Shown piece by piece: positions 1-5,011 of a stretch of DNA of 5,306 nucleotides. A program made the position numbers and the translations under genes. The stretch spans positions 1 through 5,306 of the forward strand of contig JAJYTV010000161.1 in the NCBI GenBank assembly GCA_021792885.1. Direction: 5' to 3'. The stretch comes from Bacillota bacterium. Its GTDB lineage: Bacteria; Bacillota; Sulfobacillia; JAJZYS01; JAJYTV01. The notes under the pieces are model-generated. The model ran no database searches and was not told the DNA's origin. It was given only the letters and a program-made list of their open reading frames with translations. The first letter of the stretch is position 1. Each line of letters opens with the position of its first letter.

Positions 1-116
1 GAGAGCTCGACGGGTTCTTGCCAGTCGATGTCGTCGGAGGTCCAGTTGATGTGGGCCCCCTTGTGGTAGAGGCGCATGAGCAGGTCATCGCTGAGGTCAG
101 GCATGAGACGGAACAT
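1..116 (-). CDS. N-terminal fragment of a possible ferritin-like (AurF-type) protein
   Basis: This is the first 38 codons of a gene that runs off the left edge. It starts at ATG 116-114 with GTGAGG six bases upstream. The visible peptide begins MFRLMPDLSDDLLMRLYHKG and continues with HINWTSDDIDWQEPVEL. A basic/aromatic helix followed by a W-x(3)-D-I-D-W stretch resembles the N-terminus of ferritin-like diiron proteins of the AurF (arylamine N-oxygenase) kind. The metal-binding Glu/His residues would lie outside the window, so this family guess rests on a short motif. That it is coding is better supported, by the start, the ribosome binding site and the codon choice. It lies 84 bp downstream of the MFS transporter on the same strand and could be co-transcribed with it. 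Confidence 0.62.
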   Translation of the reverse strand, partial: MFRLMPDLSDDLLMRLYHKGAHINWTSDDIDWQEPVEL

Positions 117-200
117 GTGCAGCCTCACTTTCGGGGTCCAGAAGCCCACCGTATGATTGCTCAGGGTTACATTACCATATCCACGACGGGGCTTGGCCCA

Positions 201-1457
201 TTACCGCACGTTGCGGACCTGCCAGACGAGCGCGGAGCCGAGCAGGAAGAAGACGGCTGTCCAGGCGAAGAGGGTCCGGTACGAGGCGGCGAGCCCCAGC
301 GCCGGGACGACGAACTGGGCGAGCAGCCAGCCGAAGCCCAGCGCGAGCATCTGGGATCCTGTCGTGGAGATGCTCCAAATCCCCATGTCCCGGGCTGCGG
401 TCCTGCCCGGCAGCGTGTCGACGACGAGTGCCCAGTCGACCGACTGGTAGGCCCCGTAGCCGAGGCCGAAGATGGCCGCTGCGACGAAGACGAGCGTGAG
501 GCTGTGCGTGAAGACGAACAGCATGGCGCACACCCCTTGCAGGATGCCCGACGCGGCGACGATCAGCCTGCGGCTGCGCAGCCGGTCGGAGATGTAGCCC
601 ATGACGATCGATGAGATCAGCGCGGTGAACGTCAGCATGAGCAGGATCAAGAACACGTCGGTGGTCGGATGGGAGATGCCGAGGACGAACTTGAGATAGT
701 AGAGGAGGTATTGTTGCAGGACGTAGAGGCCGGTGAGCACGAGCGAGCGGGTCGCGAAGACCCACCAGAAGTCCCGGTAGGCGGGCCCGCGCAGGCGGAT
801 GCCGGAGAACTGTGCGCGCAGCTTGCGCCGGGGCAGGTCGAGCGAAGAGGGTTCTTGGACGAAGCCGAGCGTCGTGAGGAGGGCGATGACAAGCAGGGCG
901 AGCGTCGACCAGGCGAAGAGGATCACGGACGTGAAGGCGCCGAGAATCGCCCCGACGATCACGCCAGCCTGGTTGTAGAGTGCCATGAAGCCGCTCGCCG
1001 CGCCGCGCTGCCCGGGCGGGACGAGGTCCGGGATGAGGCCCTGGTAGGATGACTGCGCGACGTTGTTCAGGAACTGTACGCCGATGAGGCCGATGACGAA
1101 GAGCGGCAGGGAGCGCGCGTACGCGAGGACCAGCAGGAAGACGAACGTCCCGGCGGTGCCGACGATCATCAGCGGGCGGCGCCGGCCCATCCTGGAGCGG
1201 AAGTGGTCCGAGATGATCCCGAACGTCGGGGATACGACGCTTGCGACCAGCGTGCCAAGGATGCCGGTCCAGGAGAGCACGCCGGTCGCCGCTCCGCTGC
1301 CGACGATGGACAGCACCTTCTCGGGCAGGACGATCAGCAGAAGCCCTGTCCAAAGGGCGTTGTTCGGAAACCAGTAGAGACCGAGGTGGAGCTGGTTCCA
1401 GAGGGTAAGCTTCGGCCGGCCGGGCCAGCCGAGGTAGGGCGATTCGCTCGAGATCAC
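201..1457 (-). CDS. MFS transporter, sugar:cation symporter (GPH-like) type
   Basis: This is a 418-residue inner-membrane secondary transporter with about twelve hydrophobic segments. The MFS motif A is clear in the first cytoplasmic loop (residues 80-95: G80, D84, R87, then GRRRP 91-95). A degenerate second copy, GYISDRLRSRR, sits in the corresponding loop of the second half. The S-D-x-x-R-S-x-x-GRRRP form is typical of glycoside-pentoside-hexuronide:cation symporters and SLC45-like proteins, so a sugar or glycoside substrate is possible but cannot be read from the sequence. The frame is open further upstream, to 1685, but that extension is Arg/Ala/Pro-rich and unlike the family. I chose GTG 1457-1455 because it lies just before the first membrane helix (about residues 19-44). 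It has no Shine-Dalgarno of its own and overlaps the stop of a short leader ORF by four bases (GTGA). Confidence 0.9.
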   Translation of the reverse strand: MISSESPYLGWPGRPKLTLWNQLHLGLYWFPNNALWTGLLLIVLPEKVLSIVGSGAATGVLSWTGILGTLVASVVSPTFGIISDHFRSRMGRRRPLMIVGTAGTFVFLLVLAYARSLPLFVIGLIGVQFLNNVAQSSYQGLIPDLVPPGQRGAASGFMALYNQAGVIVGAILGAFTSVILFAWSTLALLVIALLTTLGFVQEPSSLDLPRRKLRAQFSGIRLRGPAYRDFWWVFATRSLVLTGLYVLQQYLLYYLKFVLGISHPTTDVFLILLMLTFTALISSIVMGYISDRLRSRRLIVAASGILQGVCAMLFVFTHSLTLVFVAAAIFGLGYGAYQSVDWALVVDTLPGRTAARDMGIWSISTTGSQMLALGFGWLLAQFVVPALGLAASYRTLFAWTAVFFLLGSALVWQVRNVR

Positions 1458-1486
1458 GCTGCGCGCTGCGTGAAAGAATCCCGCAT
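1454..1486 (-). CDS. 10-codon leader ORF coupled to the MFS gene
   Basis: ATG 1486-1484 encodes MRDSFTQRAA and stops at TGA 1456-1454. A strong ribosome binding site, GAGGGGGG, lies six bases upstream. The TGA overlaps the GTG start of the MFS gene as GTGA, the classic layout for translational coupling. This gives the transporter a source of ribosomes, since the bases before its GTG have no Shine-Dalgarno. The same frame is open upstream to an ATG at 1729, but that stretch shows no sign of being a protein. The peptide has no run of a single amino acid that would suggest attenuation. The layout is seen in the sequence; the function is inferred. Confidence 0.45.
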   Translation of the reverse strand: MRDSFTQRAA

Positions 1487-1683
1487 CTTGTGCCCCCCTC
1501 GCGGCGAGCGGAGCGAGCTGCCGCACAATTTCCAGCGGGATTCGACGGTTTGCGGGAGGGACTCCTGCACGTGCTCTCCCGGCGGCGCAGGCCCAGGGGC
1601 AATGCAGGGCCCGTTGGAAAGGACGACGCCCGGCGCGCGGAGAAGATTGACAAGCCTGCCGAACATCGCACGCAACGGGGTCC

Positions 1684-1773
1684 ATGAAGAGAGAACGCAG
1701 GAACGGCGCAGCCCCGGAAGGTCCCTCATCTACGGGGACAGCCGCTGCGGGTGTGTTTGTGCCGCTTTACTAG
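1684..1773 (+). CDS. Candidate small ORF upstream of the glycosyltransferase gene
   Basis: ATG 1684 opens a 29-residue frame that starts MKRERRNGAAPEGPSS and ends AAAGVFVPLY before TAG 1771-1773, 26 bases ahead of the glycosyltransferase start. It has a basic N-terminus and a short hydrophobic end. The only ribosome binding site candidate is a weak ACGGGG placed too close to the ATG. I do not recognise the peptide. It could be a small cotranslated protein, a leader, or chance. Confidence 0.2.
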   Translation: MKRERRNGAAPEGPSSTGTAAAGVFVPLY

Positions 1774-1783
1774 GGAAGTACTC

Positions 1784-1792
1784 GAGAAGGGG
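1784..1792 (+). promoter_or_regulatory. Ribosome binding site of the glycosyltransferase gene
   Basis: GAGAAGGGG ends seven bases before GTG 1800. It fixes this GTG as the start, although the frame stays open for about 200 codons upstream. Confidence 0.7.
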
Positions 1793-1799
1793 TGCCGAA

Positions 1800-2705
1800 G
1801 TGCCGCAAGCGGGTCTGCGGATCAGTGTTGTCGTCCCTGCCTACAATGCGACGAAGACGATCGAGGCCGCCCTGCGCAGCGCCTTGGAGCAGGAACTCGC
1901 GCCGCTTGAGGTGATCGTCGTCGACGATGGTTCTCAGGACGGCACCGCAGAGTTCGTTGAGCGGGAGTTTCCGACGGTTCGGATGGTGCGCCAGCAAAAT
2001 GCCGGACCGAGCGCCGCGCGCAACACCGCAGGGAAGCTGGCACAGGGGGACTGGCTCGCCTTCCTCGACGCCGACGACACCTGGCTGCCGCAGAAGCTTC
2101 GGCTACAGGCTGCCGCGCTGGAGGCGGCACCCGAAATCGGGATGTGTTCGACGAGCTGGGTGCGGGACCGCTCCCAGGCCCCTGCGCAGTTCTCCGCGGA
2201 GGCGATGCCGACCAGGCGTTTCCGCTGGCACGACATCCTGCGCCTCAACCGCTTTCAGACCTCGACGGCCCTGGTGCGCAAGGACCTCTTCGAACGCGTT
2301 GGCGGTTTCCGCTCGGAGATCGACGGCACCGAGGACTGGGACTTCTGGATGCGGGTCGCGCAGCACACGGACGACCTGCACCTCGAGCTCCCGCTCGTCG
2401 TCTACACGGACGAGCAGGGCAGTTACAGCAAGAACTCACGCCGCGTCTATGATGCGATGCACCGCATGCTGAAGACCCTCGGCCCGCCCGACGGCCCTGT
2501 CTCCGCGGAGGAGATGCACAGGCTCGTCGCTTGGCACGATGTGCGCTTCTCCTACGCGTTTTGGCGCCTGCACCGGTCGGAGGACCTGCGCTACGCGCTG
2601 CGCCACGGGCGCACGCAGGCTTCGGGGTGGCTGATGCTGCAGGCGGCTCTCTTCGAATTCATCCCGTACATCCTGGGCCGGGGGGCGCGCAAGGTTTCGC
2701 GGTAG
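1800..2705 (+). CDS. Family 2 glycosyltransferase
   Basis: This 301-residue cytoplasmic or membrane-associated enzyme transfers a sugar from a nucleotide-sugar donor, probably in assembly of a surface polysaccharide or glycolipid. The GT-A fold is clear: ISVVVPAYNA (8-17), the nucleotide-binding DDGS (42-45), QQNAGPSAARN (65-75), and DADD (90-93), which is the metal-binding DXD motif. TEDWDFWMR (177-185) carries the likely catalytic acidic residue. The C-terminal part (about 215-301) is helical with a hydrophobic stretch near residues 280-291 that may touch the membrane. There is no multi-pass membrane domain of the synthase type. The start is GTG 1800. Its 3' end overlaps the convergent deacetylase gene by 115 bp. 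The acceptor and donor sugars cannot be told from the sequence. Confidence 0.92.
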   Translation: MPQAGLRISVVVPAYNATKTIEAALRSALEQELAPLEVIVVDDGSQDGTAEFVEREFPTVRMVRQQNAGPSAARNTAGKLAQGDWLAFLDADDTWLPQKLRLQAAALEAAPEIGMCSTSWVRDRSQAPAQFSAEAMPTRRFRWHDILRLNRFQTSTALVRKDLFERVGGFRSEIDGTEDWDFWMRVAQHTDDLHLELPLVVYTDEQGSYSKNSRRVYDAMHRMLKTLGPPDGPVSAEEMHRLVAWHDVRFSYAFWRLHRSEDLRYALRHGRTQASGWLMLQAALFEFIPYILGRGARKVSR

Positions 2706-3403
2706 GAACTGGTGCGGGATGCCTGCAGGAGCTCTCCGACGCTGCAGACGGTGTACCCCTGGGCCTTGAGCGCCGGGAGGATCTGACCGAGCGCCTGGAG
2801 CGTCGGTTCGCGGCGGGTCGCGGGGCCGTCGTGCATCAGGACGATGGCCCCTGGCGCGGCGTCGCGCAGCACGGTCTGCGCGATCTGGGCGGAAGAGGTG
2901 CCCCGGATGGAGTCGCGCGGGTCGATCGACCAGCCGATCAGGCGGTAACCGCGCGAACCGACGGCGAGCCGCACCCTGGGGCCGCCGATGCCGCCCGGCA
3001 GGCGGTAGAGCGTCGGGCGGGGCACCCCCGCCGCCACGATCGCCTGCTCGCCTGCGCGCACCTCCTGCAGTGCGACCCCGGGATCGTCGGAGTGCAGGTA
3101 GCGGTGGCGCATGCCGTGGTTGCCGATCTCCATGCCGGCCATATGGAGCGTACGGATGATCTGCGGATTCTGCTGCGCCTCGGACCCGATGAGAAAGAAC
3201 GTCGCGTGGGCGCCGTAGCGTTGCAGCATGGCGATGAACTGGGGGGTGTAGCGCACGTTCGGCCCATCGTCGAAGCTGAACGCGATGCGCTTGTCTGCGA
3301 CGGGCACCCGGCTGATCACAGCAGGCACGGGGGGCTGGGGCGTCTGCGTCCCAGTGACTGGCGAGAGCGCGGCGAGCGCCTGGATGAAGAGCGTCCAGAA
3401 CAC
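2591..3403 (-). CDS. Polysaccharide deacetylase, NodB homology domain
   Basis: This is a 270-residue carbohydrate esterase family 4 enzyme, a metal-dependent N- or O-deacetylase acting on peptidoglycan, chitin-like or exopolysaccharide chains. All five family motifs are present: FSFDDGP (42-48, D45 as base and D46 as metal ligand), NHGMRH (95-100, metal ligands H96 and H100), YRLPGG (133-138, R134), WSIDPRDS (158-165), and IVLMHDG (187-193, H191). A hydrophobic N-terminus (2-13) followed by a Pro/Thr-rich stretch suggests export, but it lacks the usual positive charge, so the signal peptide is weak. The NodB core ends near residue 227. The last 43 residues are Arg/Ser/Pro-rich, outside the family, and largely antisense to the glycosyltransferase gene. 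GTG 3403 is preferred over ATG 3409 on ribosome-binding-site spacing. TGA lies directly upstream of the ATG, so there is no longer option. Confidence 0.93.
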   Translation of the reverse strand: MFWTLFIQALAALSPVTGTQTPQPPVPAVISRVPVADKRIAFSFDDGPNVRYTPQFIAMLQRYGAHATFFLIGSEAQQNPQIIRTLHMAGMEIGNHGMRHRYLHSDDPGVALQEVRAGEQAIVAAGVPRPTLYRLPGGIGGPRVRLAVGSRGYRLIGWSIDPRDSIRGTSSAQIAQTVLRDAAPGAIVLMHDGPATRREPTLQALGQILPALKAQGYTVCSVGELLQASRTSSYRETLRAPRPRMYGMNSKRAACSISHPEACVRPWRSA

Positions 3404-3518
3404 GAGCATGCCTCCTCACAATCTGCAGACCACCTCGTAGCGTTCCCGAGGCGCCGCGTGCACCACTCGCCGAGCGGCTCCATACCGTACGGGCGGAACA
3501 CCCGGAGGTGAGCGATTG
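3404..3518. promoter_or_regulatory. Divergent intergenic region, deacetylase / CofE-like gene
   Basis: This short stretch must contain start signals in both directions. Both ribosome binding sites are clear (AGGAGG on the minus strand, GGAGGTGA on the plus strand). An 8-bp palindrome, CCGTACGG, lies at 3485-3492 and GCCGAGCGGC lies nearby. No -35/-10 pair stands out. Confidence 0.45.
3411..3416 (-). promoter_or_regulatory. Ribosome binding site deciding the deacetylase start
   Basis: AGGAGG on the minus strand ends one base before ATG 3409 but seven bases before GTG 3403. One base is too close for initiation, so GTG 3403 is the likelier start. Confidence 0.65.
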
Positions 3519-4220
3519 ATGCCGGCGGAGACGGCGGAGGCATGGATTTCCGGAGGTGCGTTGACGGTCGGGCAGGTTAAGGTGGAGCGTCTGTTGGTGC
3601 GGGTGCCGTTGGTGCGGCCCGGCCAGGATCTGCGCCCGATCCTGGAGGCACATCTGAAGACGCGCGTCGTGCCAGGCGACATCGCGTTCATCTCGGAGAA
3701 GGTCGTCTCGATCACCCAAGGCAGGGTCGTGGGGATGTGGCAGATCACTCCGCGGCCACTGGCGAACTTCCTCGCGCGGTTCGTGCGCAAGACGCCGCAC
3801 GGCATGGGGGTACGCCAGCCCGTTGTCATGGAAATGGCCATCCGGGAGGCGGGTGTGGCCCGCATCGTCGTCGCAGCGATCATCGGCGGCATGACGCGGG
3901 CGATCGGGCGGAGCGGAGACTTCTACCGGATCGCCGGGCGGAAGGTCGCGGCGATCGACGGACCGAACCGCCACACGGTGCGACCCTATGGATACTACGT
4001 GATCCTGGCCCCGGAAGAGCCGGACAAGGTGGCAGAGGAGATCGCCGGTATCTTGGGGGTGGCCGCAGCAGTCGTCGACTGCAACGATCTCGGGAGCGAG
4101 GTGCTCGGTGCGAGCAGCGGCGTGGACGTCGCATTCGTGCGGCGGGCATTGCGTGGCAACCCGATGGGGCAGGGGCACCAGCGCACCCCGATGGGCGTCT
4201 TGCGGGTTGCGGGGCAGTAA
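3519..4220 (+). CDS. CofE-like protein (F420-0:gamma-glutamyl ligase family)
   Basis: This is a 233-residue cytoplasmic protein related to CofE, which adds glutamate to coenzyme F420-0 using GTP and divalent metal. The N-terminal half fits the family: VPLVRPGQDL (30-39), PGDIAFISEKVVSITQGR (52-69, matching the GD-x(3)-x-[ST]-x-K-[IV]-VS-x(2)-[EQ]-GR core). The rest matches the stand-alone bacterial branch: GRSGDFYRIAG, AAIDGPN, VVDCNDLGSEVLG, and a C-terminal NPMGQGHQRTPMGVLR. No FbiB-type FMN reductase domain is attached, and no other F420 genes are in view. F420 ligase activity is therefore not assured; another amide-forming reaction is possible. GGAGGTGA (3504-3511) is an excellent ribosome binding site; TTG 3516 is a possible start one codon earlier. 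The gene is divergent from the deacetylase. Confidence 0.85.
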   Translation: MPAETAEAWISGGALTVGQVKVERLLVRVPLVRPGQDLRPILEAHLKTRVVPGDIAFISEKVVSITQGRVVGMWQITPRPLANFLARFVRKTPHGMGVRQPVVMEMAIREAGVARIVVAAIIGGMTRAIGRSGDFYRIAGRKVAAIDGPNRHTVRPYGYYVILAPEEPDKVAEEIAGILGVAAAVVDCNDLGSEVLGASSGVDVAFVRRALRGNPMGQGHQRTPMGVLRVAGQ

Positions 4221-4256
4221 AAGGCAACACTCCGCATCCATCCGCCGACAAAGTCT

Positions 4257-4391
4257 TCAGCGAAGGGCCGAGATGATCGCGGCCAGCAATGGCTCCCAGG
4301 ATACTCCGTCGTTCGTCATGGCTTGCAGGCGGCCCGTGCGAAACCATTCCTTCGCCAAGTCCACGGCACGACTCGCCGTGTCACGGCACAC
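4257..4391 (-). CDS. Possible small ORF or gene remnant after the membrane protein gene
   Basis: On the minus strand, overlapping the 3' end of the membrane protein gene by 11 bases in another frame, an open frame ends with AVDLAKEWFRTGRLQAM then TNDGVSWEPLLAAIISALR and TGA 4259-4257. The residue pattern (amphipathic helices, W and F well placed) looks more like protein than a random frame. GTG 4391 would give 44 residues and GTG 4364 would give 35; neither has a good ribosome binding site. I do not recognise it. It may be a small protein or the tail of a lost gene. It fills most of the 160-bp gap between the CofE-like and membrane protein genes. Confidence 0.28.
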   Translation of the reverse strand: MCRDTASRAVDLAKEWFRTGRLQAMTNDGVSWEPLLAAIISALR

Positions 4392-4394
4392 GGC
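4362..4394. other. Overlapping short hairpins at the end of the membrane protein gene
   Basis: GCCGTGT (4375-4381) can pair with ACACGGC (4388-4394) around a six-base loop. Alternatively, CACGGC (4362-4367) can pair with GCCGTG (4375-4380). The two folds share an arm and exclude each other. They straddle the stop codon of the minus-strand gene. There is no T-run on either strand, so this is not a standard intrinsic terminator. Confidence 0.35.
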
Positions 4395-4824
4395 TGCTGA
4401 TCCGTCTTTCGACTTCGTCGAGGCGATCGAGAATCGCTTTCAGTCCACCTTCCGTATGGATGTCGAGGCGATCGAGAATCGCTTCAGTGTCTTTGAAGGT
4501 GTTTTCAGCGCGGGCATCAGCCGCGAGACTTTGGACGGTTTGACCGACCATGATGACGGACAATAGAACTAGCTGCAAAAAGGTCTGAGCAATCCAGGCG
4601 ATAATTCCCTCGCCACCAGGCTTTAGTGCTGCGGGTAACCCGATGAGTGCAATCAACGTAAAGAAATAGGCACACCACATTGTACCAACTATATTGGTAA
4701 CAAAAACAGCGATCTTGGCGTTGATGCCGTTCGCCTCGCGGATCGCTAGCGAAATAGAGCGAAAATTAGGATGCAAAGCCTTGTGCAGATGGTCCATGGT
4801 CCGGTATGGCGTTCTCTCTGTCAT
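4381..4824 (-). CDS. Small two-helix membrane protein with C-terminal coiled coil
   Basis: This 147-residue protein belongs to a widespread but uncharacterised family, judged from memory of similar sequences with the pattern INAKIA-x-VT-x(3)-GTMWCAY-x-F and IIAWIAQTFLQLVLLSVI-x-VGQ. A polar N-terminus (1-34) precedes two hydrophobic segments (about 38-67 and 74-97) and then a charged cytoplasmic-type tail, AADARAENTFKDTEAIL (101-117). The tail ends in two copies of AILDRLD (115-121 and 130-136), probably a short coiled coil. Start ATG 4824 has GGAGGG six bases upstream, which rules out the earlier in-frame ATG at 4887. GC falls to about 48% over 4561-4740 by hand count, against about 68% in the glycosyltransferase gene. 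That suggests a different origin. Its function is unknown. Confidence 0.8.
   Translation of the reverse strand: MTERTPYRTMDHLHKALHPNFRSISLAIREANGINAKIAVFVTNIVGTMWCAYFFTLIALIGLPAALKPGGEGIIAWIAQTFLQLVLLSVIMVGQTVQSLAADARAENTFKDTEAILDRLDIHTEGGLKAILDRLDEVERRISSRVP
4417..4484. repeat. Perfect 23-bp direct repeat inside the membrane protein gene
   Basis: The 23 bases at 4417-4439 recur exactly at 4462-4484, a period of 45 bp, or 15 codons. Each copy encodes AILDRLD in the membrane protein, so the repeat is in frame and lengthens its C-terminal helix. The DNA identity is complete, including third codon positions, which points to a recent duplication. Confidence 0.85.
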
Positions 4825-5011
4825 ATTATTCCCTCCCCGAACTAGTCGCTGACCGAGCCCGTCTTCAGCGGCATCAGCAATTCGCACCGCAAGCTAGCCA
4901 GTCGTCAGCGCCGGTGTCGCAAAACATCGTCACCTCAATACGCTATTACTTCACCATAGGTGACGTCTGTAGAGTGATGCAACAACGAAGGCGTGCAGGG
5001 TAGGATGGGCG
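4825..5011. other. Intergenic region before the decayed toxin gene
   Basis: These 187 bases separate the minus-strand membrane protein from the plus-strand toxin remnant. They should hold the promoter of the membrane gene, but no clear -35/-10 pair is visible. An AT-richer patch with a symmetric repeat lies at 4928-4965. I looked for a VapB-like antitoxin reading toward the remnant and found none that I could recognise. Confidence 0.4.
4928..4965. promoter_or_regulatory. Operator-like inverted repeat upstream of the vapC remnant
   Basis: CGTCACCT (4928-4935) and AGGTGACG (4958-4965) form an exact 8-bp inverted repeat with a 22-bp spacer. A third half-site, TCACC (4951-4955), faces GGTGA (4959-4963) across ATA. 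Three copies of TCACC in a short AT-richer patch between divergent genes resemble an operator, possibly the former autoregulatory site of a toxin-antitoxin operon. This is inference from symmetry only. Confidence 0.35.

Larger units (their letters stand above)
1458..1799. other. Divergent intergenic region between MFS and glycosyltransferase genes
   Basis: These 342 bases must hold the promoters of two divergent transcripts. I see the leader ORF and its ribosome binding site at the MFS end, a candidate 29-codon ORF at 1684-1773, and GAGAAGGGG just before the glycosyltransferase start. A small hairpin is possible, GTCCC 1721-1725 with GGGAC 1735-1739. A perfect TTGACA occurs at 1647-1652, but no -10 box follows at the right distance. 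No convincing sigma-70 promoter can be assigned on either strand. Confidence 0.5.

Noticed and set aside
187..197. GGGC-TTG-GCCC hairpin just past the MFS stop as a terminator
   Set aside because: The stem is only four base pairs with no T-run on the minus strand, too weak to call.
1647..1652. Perfect TTGACA as a -35 box for the glycosyltransferase gene
   Set aside because: The sequence 16-18 bases downstream (around ACGCAA) is not a plausible -10 box, so it is likely chance.
172..1671. A 499-codon minus-strand frame overlapping the MFS gene
   Set aside because: It is the shifted frame of the MFS gene, Arg/Pro-rich with no membrane segments, while the other frame shows motif A and regular hydrophobic helices.
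1203..1799. Upstream extension of the glycosyltransferase frame
   Set aside because: It would run through the MFS gene on the opposite strand and adds no known domain. GTG 1800 has a well-placed ribosome binding site right before the GT-A fold.
2531..3511. A 326-codon plus-strand frame opposite the deacetylase
   Set aside because: It is the antisense shadow of the NodB gene. The NodB frame carries all five catalytic motifs.
2436..4241. A 601-codon open frame on the minus strand
   Set aside because: It lies antisense or out of frame to three genes with clear family motifs, and its translation is rich in Arg, His, Pro and Asp with no domain. It is a by-product of high GC.
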